Shown: positions 1 through 14,200, numbered from the stretch's first letter. The stretch: 64,000 nucleotides of DNA from Aquilaria yunnanensis (GCA_039654915.1 CM077599.1:64501-128500); one strand, 5' to 3'. Numbers and translations are program-made. The notes: generated by a model not told the origin, from the letters alone.

Positions 1-1700
1 GGCCTCTTCCAACCTCTAGCAGTTCCTAGCTAAAGGTAGCCCTTCTAGAACTTGGAAGAGATAATCTTAATCTTCCAAATTGGACTCTCGTTCTAAGACT
101 TAGAAGTTGATTGGGAGAAAAAACCTTTTGAAATTGGCATCTTTGCTCATCCAATGCCACTGGTTGGAATTCATTGAACATTCTAGATATCAGGCATTGA
201 TTCACGAGAGCCTTGAAGGTAGCCTTCTTTGAGGAGGCCCTTTAGGCCACAAAGGCTTCCGGGCTCTTACCTATAACAACAACAAAAGTGGGGGCCAGTG
301 AGGTAGAATTGATAAGGGTAGTAGAAGTTACCATAGGGTACTTAGGCCACTTGATATCTTCATAAGGGAAAACAGGGGCAGCAAGGGCTAGAAGAGCTAC
401 CTTACTTATAAAAACAACTAGAAGATTAGACAAAATGACACAAACATTTAAAACAAAATATAATAGTTTAAAGTAAGGAAAAGTACCTGGGGACACCTCA
501 ACAATTATCTGTGGTAGTGGACATAAGCGAAGAGGGGTCACCATAAGAATGATGGCCCGGGGTCCACTTTGGGCTATGTAGAAGAATAAAGGTCTTTGGG
601 AATATTCACTACGTTTCGATTGACAAAGGATGAGGTCTTATACCTTTGGTCCTAATGCATCACGGCTGATAAAGTAGCATTAACACCTTTATTGGACATT
701 AGAAAAGTCGTTAGAAGAGGCTACTCATTTTGTTCCAGGGACCTCTTAACTCCCTATAGAGAGCTCAACATAGTTTATCTTCTCCTCAAAGCTTTTATAT
801 GGGCTTGGCCTATATCTGCAAAAATAAAATAAAAGGTTAAAACTATAGAATAATACATGGCATAAGACAATAAGAGAATTTATGAGTAGCCTATATCCCA
901 GGTCAGCAAGGATCATTGTTAGGTTTGCCAGGGCAAGGTTGGCTAATGCTACAAGCCTGAAGGGTGGTCTCATCCAAATATTTCCAGGGGAAAGGGAATA
1001 ATCTCCACCACTTGTCATTTTCCATCACCCTTACAAGGTTGTCCATTATCTTTTTCTTAACCTTAAAGGCCTTGGATCCCACCACTAACTCTAGGAGGTT
1101 AATGTCTTCATGCATAGGGTTATCCATCCACTTTAAAGGGAAATCCCAATAGTATCTAGAGGCCACATAGAAGTACTTCTCTTTGTAGTTTCTCTAACTT
1201 TTAAGGCTAGAAATGAATAGGAATAAAATGTTATAGCCAAAAAAGTTGAGTTTTAAATTGAAGAAGCAGGATGGGAATTCTATAAAGGTTAAAACGTAGA
1301 AGAAGAAAAGGGATTCTATAAAGAACTTGGTCCCCTCAAGATGGCATGCAAACAAGAACCTTGATAAGTGTTGGAAAACATTTGGGGCTGATTGAGTGGG
1401 AGGAAATTTAAAATGGTTGCACAATTGGTTCACCAAAGAGTGTAATGAAAACCTAAGTCCAATGTGACACTAGCTAGCAAAAACCATAAGTTGGTTCCCT
1501 ACAAAATAGGCTAGGGATCACTAGCCCCATGGATGAAGGAAGAAAAACATCATTATACAGCATATTGAAAGAACTGGAGATCACAATGCTCTTAAAATAA
1601 TAGGCATCTAAAAATCTAAGGCTTTCAGAACCTTGCCCCTTTAGAAGTTCCGGTAATAACTTTCCCTTTACCATATGCCATAACTAAATGTCAAATATGC
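1..1700 (-). pseudogene. Degenerate gypsy-type transposon ORF (Transposase_28-like), antisense ORF of a Tat-like element
   Basis: Read on the minus strand from about 1674 downward, three broken reading frames together look like the plant 'putative gypsy type transposon' domain. A segment ending VFLPSSMGLVIPSLFC (1530-1500) is followed by a block with PPTQSAPNVFQHLSRF (about 1400-1350), and then by YYWDFPLKWMDN and KWWRLFPFPWKYLDE (1160-960). This order (hydrophobic block, P-x-Q-x-x-P-N block, W-x-F-P-x-x-W block) is typical of that family. Stops and frame changes separate the blocks, so it is not translatable. The region from about 540 down to 1 continues with weak helical-looking coding text. 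An LTR-like block lies just right of it in the opposite orientation. The family call rests on motif resemblance only. Confidence 0.45.
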
Positions 1701-2109
1701 ACCAATACTAAGTCGAGGAAGGTAACCCCATCATTAGCATTAAACATCAGTGACCCAATCTAGTATGATAGAAACCAGAAAAATAAAGAATTTATTGAAG
1801 AAAAATAAACTTTTGCCTTTGGAGAACGATTTAATGTTTTTTTGATGATGCATAATGAACAGATTTTAGAAGCAATGTAAGGGATATATATATGAGATTT
1901 TGATGAGAAAGAGAAAAGATCACCAAGTTAGGAAAGTGGAACCTAGGGTTAGTTTTGAGCTTTTCATCTATTGCCTACCTCAGGAAACCATGCCCTTAGA
2001 CTACTCCTAACTTAACACATATGACTTTTGCCAAAAACATCCCTTCACCTTTATTTTTTAAGAATGTAGGGAATTCATTCCCTTCATTTTTTTTCACTTT
2101 ATAAGGGGT

Positions 2110-2532
2110 TTGTTGATACCATATTGAGCTTTGGCCCATTAGTTGGAAAAGGCTCTCTGGAGATAAACATGTAGGCCCTGAATAAGGAACCTAGTGGATG
2201 ATTGACTAATGGGTTAACTGTTAGGAGCCTAAAGCACATGAGAAGGGAATCCTCAGAATCATAGAGAGGATCATATAATAAGGGAAACGTCCCCCTAAAA
2301 CCACCACAAGGAAGACCCTATATAGGTCCTCATGCACAAAGAGATGAGGTGCGTTTTATCTTTTGGTTTTTAGCCATCTAAGTTTTGCACACTTTCTCTT
2401 GAGCATTTATTGACTTAAGTATCAAAGAGTCTTTCTTAGACATATAACTCTGGGGCCTTTAACACTATCTTTAGTTTTAGGTCTATTCGCATTTAAGGAT
2501 CTCATGCATCTTACTACCTATTTCAGATATCA
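2110..2532 (+). repeat. LTR-like block (Tat-type), probable 3' LTR
   Basis: The block begins TGTTGATACC just after a purine-rich ATAAGGGG and ends ATATCA, so it has TG...CA ends. Inside are a TATA-like CCCTATATAGG at about 2318 and, downstream, the text TTATTGACTTAAGTATCAAAG, which resembles the conserved tail of Tat-type LTRs (a form like GACTTGAGCGTCGGAG). The exact limits are a judgement because no second LTR lies in the window. Confidence 0.4.
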
Positions 2533-3873
2533 ATGGTTATAAGTAATTATTGATAAGAAACAACTTAAAATGATTGTATCTAAAAACTCTTATTAATATT
2601 CATAAATTTAATACTTATTTCAGTTTTTAAATATGTTTTTTAAACTTTTTTTGTTACAATTTAAACATTATACTTCAAATTTACTCTTATATATCAATAG
2701 TTGTCACTTACCAATTTGGTCAAAATTTTCAAATTTACGTATGGTTTAATAACCATTACTATTTTGACACACATAAAAAAACTTAAGTTCCTAAGTTTTA
2801 AGGTTTATGAAAGAGTTATATCTTTCCCATATTTTTCCAAAAGATTTTGGTAAAATCTTACAATTTGATTCGATCTTACAATTTACAATTCATGAAAGAT
2901 AAAAATATGATTTTAGGTAAAATCCTTATTCTGATAATGTTAGGTACAAGAGTTATTGACTGCTAATTAAACTCTAGTAGCTTTCTCTGGGCTTGCCTTT
3001 ATGCATGTTGCACCGACATTACTTAGTGCTCAGCACTCCTATAGGTGTGAGCAGCACACAGTCTTAAGCCAATTATGGAGCAGACAAGTCCTACTAGCCA
3101 CTTTTGGTTCCCACGTGTAAGCCAAGGCCTGTTCTTCCAACCAAGACTTTGCTCCGTCTTATTCCTTTACAACAAAATTTGAAAATGCATTTTGCTTTTG
3201 GCAAACAACACAGCTAGCCAATCAATCTTAGTTGTCCTCAACAACATTCATGACTTTGAAGAACCCATGTTTAAACAATTCAGATTATGGAGTTCACTAC
3301 AAGGACAGAAGTAAGTATCAATGCCTAGTAAGAGTTGCGCCCATCCAACTTCCTCCTTTTCATGTGGGTGGGCTTAGGTTTTTTTTATAAATGAGTAGCT
3401 AAAATAAATATTTTCCTAAATTATAATTTTTATAAGGTAATTTGATCAATTTTAAGGATAAGACATAAAATATTTACCATTAAACTCTAAAAAAGATTGC
3501 ATTTATTTTATAATTTTACAGGGCTCTAACCCCTACTAGCCCCATTTAATTTTTGCTTATGCCTTTTTGCAAGCTACCCATATTACAAGAAAAGAAAAAT
3601 TTTATAACAATGATATGTATCTAAGGTATAAACTAGTTACAAAATGACTGCTTCACACTCTTCACATTCTATATATCTCTCAGGTTCTTTAGCCCAGATC
3701 TTCAAGATCCTACTTTCCAATGAATTGCGACAACCTAGTAAGAGGTATACACAAATTGCATCAAGGGTTATATGTTGGTTTTGCTCGAGTTCAAGGACTA
3801 AATATATATTTTGGCCGAGTAAACAAAGATTTATACATAAGATTTATCCCCTGAGAAAATAAAAAAAAAATGA
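2533..3873. other. AT-rich intergenic sequence, no supported gene
   Basis: I see no recognisable coding exon, RNA gene or element end here. A 72-codon open frame at 3644-3862 has no family resemblance and lies in low-complexity sequence, so it is not called. Confidence 0.5.
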
Positions 3874-4775
3874 GTTAAATATCAAATTTACCATTTAAAA
3901 GTATAAAAAAAATCAAATTTAATACTAAACTTTACTTTTAAGACCAAATTTACCACCACCGTTACTTTTTTCCATCAAATCATGAAAAAAATCATAGTTT
4001 TGGTCCTTTATCTTTTATGTTTCTTTTACTATTGTCCTAACTTTGCATATCTAATAATTATACTATCATTTTCAACAAGTCTAGCGCCAAGTTCAATTCT
4101 AGCTATGGCTGGCTTGCTTTCTTTGAAGGCCTTGCGAGAGCCATTAATCGCACTATAAACTTCCTTCATTCTAAAACTTGTTTCCTGATAAACTCAAATC
4201 TTAATAGTTTTGGTCCTACTCTTATTGGAGAACTCCTAATCTTAGAGCAGTCAATCTTGGCTAAAATAGCCAAAGACTTAACTTTTAGAATCTCACCATT
4301 TTTTCTTCGTCTTTCTCCAGTCTCAATAACATCAACTAAAAATTATGAGGAAAAACACACATAGTTCTTGTGGCAGTAACTTATAGTTCCAGTTTATGCT
4401 GTACCTTAGGGAAAAGAATGAAATGGTAGCGTTTAGGAAGGTGCCTTGTGAGGGTATAGCGGCAAAGCGGTGGCTGGATGGTGTTACTGGTGGGGGTGGT
4501 TTTTTTCTCTTAAAGAAGATGACACGATCATTAGATAGGCAAATTTAGGGCACTAGTAGAAAAAAATATGAAAAATCAAGGACTAGAATTGTTATTTTTA
4601 CATTCAATTTGATGGTCACTTAACGGAATAATAGTAATTTTTTATATTTTTTTCAAAGTTTAATGATAAACTTGGTCTCGAAATTAAAGTTCAGTATGAG
4701 ATTTGATACTTTAAAAGTTTGATGCTAAATTCGGTTCTATCGACATTTTTCAATGGTAAATTTGGTATTTAATCC
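3874..4775. mobile_element. Non-autonomous inverted-repeat element, about 0.9 kb
   Basis: The left end (from TTAAATATCAAATTTACCAT at about 3875) is matched in inverted orientation by the right end (ATGGTAAATTTGGTATTTAA, about 4754-4773). The match continues inward with gaps for roughly 100 bp, for example AGACCAAATTTACC on the left against the reverse complement of GATAAACTTGGTCT on the right. The interior has no coding capacity that I recognise. No clean target duplication could be identified, so the superfamily is unassigned. The outer motif resembles the ends of the 38001-38986 element. Confidence 0.5.
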
Positions 4776-5690
4776 TAAAAAAACTGGATCTTGTGAAGAA
4801 CTTGGCAGCTCCCTTTGTTGAGGAAGGCCATCAATAGCAGCAAGCCACTGGGCAAAGGGCAGAGCTCTCCTGATATATTATGTGCTGATCGCAATAGAAA
4901 ACCACCAAAGATGACCGGGATAAAGAAGAGGGACAAGAAGAGTGAGGAGCATAACCGAAAGGCGAGTGGTCATAACCAATAGGAGAGGGTAATGGTGTCA
5001 AGCTCAACCAAGTTGCAAGGTTAGTGAGGACCAGTGATAGTCATGGACACAGATTTGAGGCGGAAATTGTGACTAGGAGCTTCAAGTTAGATAAGAATCG
5101 AAGAAGGAAAGGTGAACTTGGATGTGAGAACGACAACAATTGAAGAGTCAACCATCATTGTTTTGGTTAATTCTTGTGGGGAATCAAATCTGTTCTTTCA
5201 ATCTTCAACCTCAAACAATACAATGTAGGCTAAGGAGATAGTAATCGAATGATGAAATGACGGTGGCTGGACTTGGAAGCTGTACAGGATCGGTGTAAGA
5301 AGTTGGTTGAAGAGGAGCATGAGCTAGGGAAGGGGCCATGGATCGTGGAGACAAAAGTATAAGGTGTAAAAGAGTGAAATCAATAAATTAAGCGCCAGGC
5401 AGGCAATTTCCCATATTTTGGCCACACAAAAATAACCCTTAAACTTTTGTAATGGTTAAAGTTTGAAAGCATCAACTTAGTCACTAGAGTTAGAGGAAAT
5501 GAGATGATGATAAGTGTCATATCAGTAATCTATCAGTCAGTTGACAAATGTGATAGTTTTAGAACTAACTTTGTTACAATTTAAAACGGTTTTAGGACGT
5601 TTTGGGTAATTCGAGGAGGTTTGGGTCTAACATGGTAAACAGTTAAAAGTTTTAGGACTGAAAATGTACTTCTCCCGAAAACTAAACACC
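4776..5690. other. Intergenic and distal promoter region of mitochondrial EF-G
   Basis: No coding exon or element end is recognised. The last 100 bp are presumed to contain the core promoter of the downstream gene, but no convincing TATA box is visible. Confidence 0.4.
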
Positions 5691-5701
5691 CGGCTCTGGG
5701 T

Positions 5702-5710
5702 TTAGGGTTT
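5702..5710 (-). promoter_or_regulatory. Telo-box (AAACCCTAA) in the EF-G leader or promoter
   Basis: The plus strand reads TTAGGGTTT, so the minus strand carries AAACCCTAA, 45 bp upstream of the start codon. Telo-boxes are a known promoter element of plant genes for translation machinery, which fits the downstream product. A CRE-like ACGTCA core at 5740-5745 is also present, but I give it no weight. Confidence 0.55.
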
Positions 5711-5754
5711 TCATCGCGCGGCATAGCGCTGAACTGATAACGTCACCATTTGCG

Positions 5755-8209
5755 ATGGCGCGGCTGACGAGATCCACCGCGCCACGCCTCCTCTACTCTC
5801 TCTACTGCTCCAAGACGACACCGTCTGGAACCCGATCAGCCGCTTCCGCGCTTCTCCCCGGGAACTTCGAGTTGCGGCGCTTCTCGGCGGGCAACTTGGC
5901 ACGTGCGAAAGAAGAGAAGGATCCATGGTGGAAGGAATCAATGGAGAAGCTCAGAAACATTGGGATTTCGGCCCACATCGACTCGGGCAAAACTACTCTC
6001 ACGGAGCGAGTTCTTTATTACACGGGCCGGATTCACGAGATTCACGAGGTTAGAGGAAGGGATGGCGTCGGTGCCAAGATGGATTCCATGGATTTGGAAA
6101 GGGAGAAGGGCATAACCATCCAGTCTGCTGCAACTTACTGTTCCTGGAAAGGTTACCAGGTCTGCTCCGCTCATAATTTCTCTCTTTTTTGTTTGCCAAA
6201 TCGCTTTTTTCTTTTTAAGTTCTGAATTTTAACAGAAGCATTTTGTGCTGTCTAACAGTATCCACCTATTAACTGCTAACGTCACCCGTTAATTTCTGTT
6301 GGTTGTTGGCCGTTTGCTTAAGTAACCATTTTATAGCTGATAAGTTTATGGATTCGTTATTGCAGATTAACATAATCGACACTCCTGGTCATGTTGATTT
6401 CACCATTGAAGTTGAGAGGGCCTTGCGTGTTCTTGATGGTGCAATTCTTGTGCTCTGCAGTGTTGGTGGCGTGCAGAGCCAGTCCATAACTGTTGATCGG
6501 CAAATGAGAAGATATGAGGTCCCAAGACTTGCATTTATCAACAAACTTGATCGAATGGGTGCAGACCCATGGAAAGTGCTAAATCAGGTTTATGTTTTTA
6601 GGATTTATTAAATTCTGGATGTGTTATGGTATTTCATCATGTGGGTATCTTTTGGATTTCAATGTGCTTGAATATTCTACAGAACTAGGGCCGAGTTTTA
6701 CTTGACTGGGCAATGCATTGACTTGCTGTTCTTTGCTATTTGATACTACGTGGATTGCAATTCAGTCAAGTAAACATGCTCAAAGTTTAATGTTTTGAAG
6801 ATCCAACAGAAGTGACAATTCATAATTGTTGATTGTGTTGTTGGCTGTCTTAAGGCAAGGTCAAAACTGCGTCACCACAGTGCAGCTATGCAAGTTCCAA
6901 TTGGATTGGAAGATGATTTCCAGGGCCTTGTTGACCTTGTACAGTTGAAAGCATATTATTTCCATGGTTCCAATGGGTATTTTTCTGCTGGTCTACCTTT
7001 TTCTTATTTCTTCTTCATCTTCTTTTCTTATTTGATGGATGTTGCAGGGAAAATGTTGTTGCAACCGAAATACCGGCCAATTTCGAGGCCCTTGTCATAG
7101 AAAAGAGGCGGGAGCTAATAGAGATGGTCTCTGAAGTAGATGATAAGCTGGCAGAATCATTTCTCAATGATGAACCCATTTCATCAAAAGAGCTTGAGGT
7201 ATTTTGATACAACCCAAAAAACTAATAATTTTCTGTTTTATTTTAATTTTTGTAATTACTTTTAGGGCTAATTTATTTCCTTAGTGTAAGAGTTATTTTA
7301 GGGTTTTATTAGGTTAAATAGAGTCCTAATAGATTATATATTAAATAGGACTTCTAATGTCAAGTAGGAGGAAATCCCTATTTTGTTTGGGTTTTATTTC
7401 TATCATTAATTCCTTGGGAAGTTGACTAGGCTCAGAACTCCAGTTTCTCTTAGGATTCAATTAATTACTTCTAATAGGGTTCTAGTTAAGGGCTGGTGAC
7501 TAAGCCCGTTGCAGTATAGATTATTCGTACTTTTATCAATAAAATTCAGAGGTTTTCTCTCTTCCTAGGCTTTGCCTATTTTTCTCTCTGTTGTTAAGCT
7601 GAGTTAATTGTCCTTAAAATCTACATGAATATGTCTTATGTTTCTTAAGTAAAATATTTTCATTCCTATATAGCAATTATTATTCTTATTAGAGGGAATT
7701 GGTTGATCACCACCTAGCCTACTTAGGATCATTGAGTTGGCTGACCTGAGTCAGGTTTCTGTTATAATAGGCTGCTAATGTGGGTAATTGGGGGCTAAGA
7801 CATGGACAATCCCAAAACCAGAGCAAGCTTGATAAATAAGGACTGGGCTCCTTCAAGTCTGGCCTATTTTGACTCCTTAAGGTGGTTCTGTCAGTCTGTC
7901 TTATAACCATATGATCCATTTCAACCTTAGATCACCTGAATATGAAACCAAATGCCCATGTGAGTGATTGGAATAAGGCTTCATCTGACGGTGTTTCCTT
8001 TTGCTATTCTTCTTTCTCACACTCTGTTGCATGTGGAAGAAGGCGACTCTGTAGTGCAGATGCTGTGTCTGATGCATTCTTCTTTTTTTGTGATGGTGTA
8101 TTGTTTTGTGGATGTGGATACAATGACTTGAAGCGTCAAATCCATGAACTTAGGCTATGATGGAGATGAATATGTCATTTTTGTCATCATTCTCTTTTCT
8201 TATCGGAGA

Positions 8210-8244
<35 letters not shown>

Positions 8245-11200
8245 CATCCCTGCTAGGATTTCCACTGTTTGTTGGTTTAGAAAAACTCTAAAGTAGAGAA
8301 TAGCCAGAAACAGCCCAAGGAAGAAAATGAGCTTTATATAGTCCCATGATTCTGTTCTGGGCACATGAAAAAATTACAGTGTTCTTTATGCATATAACAA
8401 GGTTGTGTCAATAATCTACATCCTTAGGAAGAGTTTTTAACAGTATCCTTTCACATTCTTTTGATGCTTAATTATTTATTCCCGAGCAGGAGGCTGTTCG
8501 GAGGGCTACAATAGCACAAAAATTTGTACCTGTCTTCATGGGAAGTGCATTCAAAAACAAGGTATATCTTATTGACATCACTTTTTGTACCTTATAGTAA
8601 TTCATCACTGATCCGTCTTGTATAGAATGGTGAGAATTTGTAAATGTCTTCAGTACAAATGCCTTTGCGCCTATATATCATCAAAGGTGTTATTTTACAT
8701 ATATCCAGTTGCATGATATCTACTTTAAGTCATGGAAATTTTATTCTGCACTCTTTAATAATAATATATATATTTGGTAACTTGTTTTGGTTAGATAGTT
8801 ATTTTTTATTAAAAGTTAAGTGTTTCTTGTACGTCCTTTATCAATTGTGTCTTGTACTTTCAATTTTTACTTGTTTTAGCTGTGCTACTCTTGCTTCAAA
8901 TTTATGTTAACATGGGATCATCGTTTGGCATGAACTTTTGATTAAGATATGATGGTAGGAGTTTTTCTTGTCATCTTGCCAGAAAGTTGGTATTTCCTTT
9001 GGATTTGTTTGCAATTGTTACCTGCCCTAATATTTTTATTGAGATGGCTCAGCTAGTTAAATTGTTAAACTTTCAGAATATGAAATGAGGAACTAATAAC
9101 TATGACAGCTGTGAAGCTCCATGTTCTTTGCTGTTGGTGTCTAGTTGTCTATACTGAAAACTGCTAAGGGGAAAAAATTGAAGCTTATTATATTCATCAT
9201 CTTTCTGTTATGACCTTTCTTTATGTATCATAATTGTATTTTGGGTTTAATGATATTTGCTGGTGAGCAATTTAGAGATGTATTATGCAAATAAATTGAA
9301 GTGGGCTGCTCTATCAGTAAGACCAATGGAGGCTTGAAGGATTTGCCCTTAAACATCTCAGGAAAGGACAAAATAATTTACAAGGAAATCAGGAAAAATA
9401 ATTTCAGAAAATCAGATTGTGTCAATTTCAAAGTATATTTTCCTCTGTTATTTATTTGTTTTTTTTCTTTGGACTGCAGGGGGTGCAACCACTATTGGAT
9501 GGTGTCCTTAGTTACTTACCCTGTCCAGTTGAAGTCAGTAATTATGCTCTTGATCAAACTAAGGATGAAGAAAAGGTACTATTTTGCAAAAGGTTCTTGC
9601 ATCTGTCCCTACTTTCACCACAATAACTCCAAAAAGAAACTTGTATTTGATTTTTCTCACTATTTTGTTTGTTAGGTTATGTTGACTGGAACCCCAGATG
9701 GGCCTCTTGTTGCACTAGCTTTCAAGTTGGAGGAAGGGCGGTTTGGTCAGCTGACATATCTTAGGTAGCCTGAACTTATCTTTCTTGTTCAGTGTTCTTT
9801 TATATATTAATATGGTTCCAATCCTCATAATGAGTTTTTTTTTAATGAAGAATCTATGAGGGGGTGATTCGAAAAGGTGAATTCATAGTGAACATAAACA
9901 CAGGCAAGAAAATAAAGGTGAGTCATGTTTACGCACATGTTGCATCTTGAAGAGGGTTCTGGTCTATGAAGTGTCAAAAATTTGTTGGTGTGGATGGTGG
10001 ATTGTTGCAGATTACAATGTGAACAGGAATGGTTGGTGTCTAGAAATTTATGGAAATTAATGGTGGTATTCAGATTCATGATCATCATGTGGGCAAACTT
10101 ATGGAAATGAGGGTCTTTTCCTGAGTTAGTCTGTTCATTTTTTTAAGAGTCTGATGGAAACACATGGAGAATTGCACTGAGGGCGAAGTGAAGTCTTGAA
10201 AAAGAGATGAGAATTTTATATAGTTTTCCTCGTTGCAGGATCACCAAGAGGAAGAGAATGAGGATAAAGCCTGACTGAAAGGAACTTGAGGAGAGGGTGC
10301 TGATGGTGCTAGCTAGCATAGGCTGAAGATTGAGTTGATGATGAAACAATGGATTTGAAAACCAGGAGCCTCTTATTGAGGAACTTACAAGTGGAATAGG
10401 AGCACTATGATCCATCTAGATATGGCCTAGCAAGTTCTAACATAAGAAAGATTGTAGAATCTACAAGTTGGACCGGCGTTAGTGGAAAAGCTACAAACTT
10501 AGGAGAAGATAGGGCACAACATAGTTAGGAGATTTTTTGCATGGTACATGCATGTAATACGTGGTTATATAGTGTGGATGTTAATCTTTTTAAGAGTACA
10601 AAGAACAACTATTTGGGATTAAAGGGTACTTGGTTAATAGGTTGAAGCTGGAGACTTATCCCAGCACATCCAGGAGAATGAGCTATAGGGAAATTAATTT
10701 TTTTGTCTTGACTTGTGATGTAAAAAATTGTGCGTCAGAGCTTGAAAAAAGTTGAAAGAAAGAGGTGGTGGTTTCAGGTAAGAAAGAGTCCAACAGGGTC
10801 TCTAGATTGAATTTTGAGTAAGCTGCTTGACTGTTTTGAAACTGCTTGGCTTTACTTTTGAGACATTGGGCCTAATAGATTTTAGAAACTGGGAGGGAAG
10901 TAGTGTTAAAGGAGTTAGAAGTCATGACAAGTACATTGTTTGCAGGTGGCATGCATTTTTTTTTTAGGAAAATTCTTAAACCACTTAGGTCAGGTCTGCA
11001 GAGCTAGCAGAATGGTATATTTCAATTGGTTAAAGATTTTGTCATGAGTTGCAGTACCTTTTGTACCTCATTCTCATTCTGTTGTGTTACTGGTCGTGTT
11101 CACTCAGTATTAAGTACGACAATGTCCATTTCGGTAGAATGTGCTAAAGTTTTATCTTTCATATTACAGGTACCTCGATTGGTCAGGATGCATGCGGATG

Positions 11201-14200
11201 AAATGGAGGTTAGTTTTTTCCCTGACTACAGGTAGTTTATATTTAAGAAAAAAAAAAAAACAGATCCTTATACATTGTTACAGGGATTTTAGCCATTTCA
11301 AACTATAATATAATTGCACCTTTTTTTTTCTCTTGTCCCTTTTTTCTTGGTATTTTGGTTTTGGTCAAGAGGAACTAGCAAGCATTTAATTGGCCTCTAG
11401 TGCTCCTAAGGCTCACTATAACTTTTTTTTTTTTTTTTTTACTGAAATGTTTTCCAGCATAGATGCTAATCTGATTGAATTTTTTTTGTACCCTTTGACT
11501 TTATTAATTACCTTTGACTCAATTTTTCTTGTATTAATATTTATCAATTTTTCTATGAAGATATTTAGAAGTACAAGATTACCTATCATAAGCTTGTAAA
11601 ATTAATTTGTTTGTGCATCATTTATTTAAAAATTGACCAAGTTAACCCAAGTGACAAAATGTTGTGAGTTTCATTTATGGGATGCGTAGTAGTGTGGCGT
11701 TTAGTTAACTAAGGTTCAGAAAGAACATTGTAATGTCTTGGTGCTGTTTTGTCTTGTAACTTGTGATATGCAGGACATTCAAGAAGCTCATGCTGGGCAA
11801 ATAGTTGCAGTGTTTGGTGTTGATTGTGCTTCAGGTTCTTCTTCACTCTTCATTTTGGTTGGAACAACATGCAGTTGCCCATTCTTTACATTAAATCCTA
11901 GAAGTCTAAAAAATATAAATTTTCCAACAGAATAGAAAACATATCACTCCCCCGATGTAGCGAAATATTAGGGGATTTACAAGATTAAGCTCTCAGTCTT
12001 GGGTCATATTACTGCTTGCATCACTCTATTTTTCTGAGTTTTACATCTGGGTGTTACAAAGTTGTGTATTTTAAGATATTGCCATTAATACTTCTTTCTT
12101 TTTAATCTTAAGGGGATACTTTTACTAGTGGATCTGTCAAGTACACCATGACTTCCATGAATGTCCCGGAGCCAGTAATGTCTTTAGCTGTTCAACCAGT
12201 TTCAAAGGATTCGGGAGGACAGGTCAGTGATGTGGGTTCCCTTTAAAACCCAGGTCCACACTAATACCTACAGATGAAGTTTCAAGTAACTTTACTGTTT
12301 TCTTTGAAGCCAGTTTTCGAAGGCATTGAATCGTTTTCAGAAGGAGGATCCAACATTTCGTGTTGGTTTGGATCCTGAAAGCGGGCAGGTATGAAACAAG
12401 TGTCTTTTTTCTTTTTTAAAAGGCACTGTATGTTGCATGTGAATGATTACTTTGTGTATCCTTTTGATAAGGTTTTTCTGAACAGACGATCATATCTGGC
12501 ATGGGAGAGCTGCATTTGGATATATATGTTGAAAGAATTCGAAGAGAATACAAGGTCTCAGGTCTCTAAACATAAAAGATGTAATTTCAGAAAACATGTT
12601 GTGACCGCCCTTGTTTTTCATCAAACAGGTAGATGCAACTGTTGGGAAGCCTCGTGTTAATTTTAGAGAGACTGTTACTCAACGTGCTGAATTTGATTAT
12701 TTACATAAGAAGCAAAGTGGAGGTCAAGGTCAATATGGACGGGTATGTGGGTAAGTGTCTGCATGTGTTCGTAGCTGTCATAGATCTCTCTCTCTCAAGA
12801 TGCAGATCTTGTTAAATGACTAATGCACTAACCCGAGTGTTTCTGTTTTGAGTCTGCAGCAAACTTAAGTTGTTTTGTTTCACTAGTATATGTGTATGTT
12901 TAGCTGTCATTAATTAGACTTAAGATACAAACCAGAAAAGTCATGCTTTTATATTTATTTTATTTTCATATTATGTTTAGGGGTATTTTATTTCCCTAGC
13001 TTCAGATTTATTTTAGGGTTTTATTAGGTTAAATAGAGTTCGTATTAATTACTCTCTCCGTCCCAAAACTATTGTAACATACTCTATTTTGGGCAGTCCC
13101 AAATATTTGCAACATTTCCATATTTAGTATGTAACTTTGCCATACCACCTTTCAAACTATCATTTCAATATTCAGTTTTTTCAACTTTCTTGATTTATGT
13201 GTAAAAGGTAAAGGGCAAAAGTGGAAACAACACAAACTTTCTCCACTTCTTTAATTTCTGTGCCAGACCAAATGGTTTAATAGATATGGGATGGAGAGAG
13301 TATATTATCAATTACAACTTCAGAAGTCAAATAGGAATTAGTTCATTGGCAAAAGTTAAACCTCTTTTCTTATTGAGTTGATTTCTATTTCTAAATTCAA
13401 ATAGGTTTAGTTCTCCTGTTTCTTTTAAGCTCTTGTGTTTGCATTAACGGTTCTTGATTCTTTTAGGTTTGTAAGTGGCGTTCAACTAAGCATAATGAAA
13501 TGGCTCTGCAGCCATTCATACTTTTATCTGTGAAATTCAGAGATTTTTTTCTCTAACTATAGCTTCTTGTGTTTATTGTCCATAATGCTTTAAAGGTGAA
13601 GTTGTGTTTGCACAAGATTTTGATGAAGTAAATCAGGAAGAGGAAAATAGAAACGTACAAGAGGTTAGGAGGTTCCCTTGGAGATCATAGGGTTCTCTCT
13701 AATGAGCCCTTATCTTCCATTTTCACACCCCATAACTCGATCATATACTCTAACAAGTCGATCCGTATCATGAGACCAGAACAGTTTCTTGTGTATTTAT
13801 CGACAGGATTGCAAATATAAAATGCATTAAACATCAGACTGAGAGATGGTGGTTCCCAATTTTGAATGTGCATATTCGACAGACTATTAAAAGATTTGAA
13901 GATGAATTGGAGACCAACTAATATTCTATGTTGTTTGAAAGAAAACTAAAATATGAGCCTCGACTTGCTTAAGCAGGTCCTAGCTAAGAAGACAAAGCCT
14001 TGGTACTGAATGAAGCAAGGTGATGAAAAATTGCTAGTTGGAAAACACAGCCGTGAATGACATTTATTTCTTGTATGACATGAATGTGTAGATTTTAGCA
14101 GAATTAGTTTCACAACAGACATCAGCACTTTCTACCAGAAGATTCTAGAAATATGCTTTGTCATTGTTCGTTATATGAGTTGTGTGTGTTTTTATTTCCT

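Noticed and set aside
3644..3862. 72-codon plus-strand frame
   Set aside because: No motif, no codon bias, and it ends in low-complexity A-rich sequence.
8213..8243. Possible CRISPR-like or regular spacer array
   Set aside because: It is only a TG dinucleotide repeat. No array with unique spacers exists anywhere in the window.
9301..9675. 124-codon frame overlapping EF-G exon 6
   Set aside because: It is in a different frame from the conserved exon and crosses the intron borders. The EF-G reading is clearly the real one.
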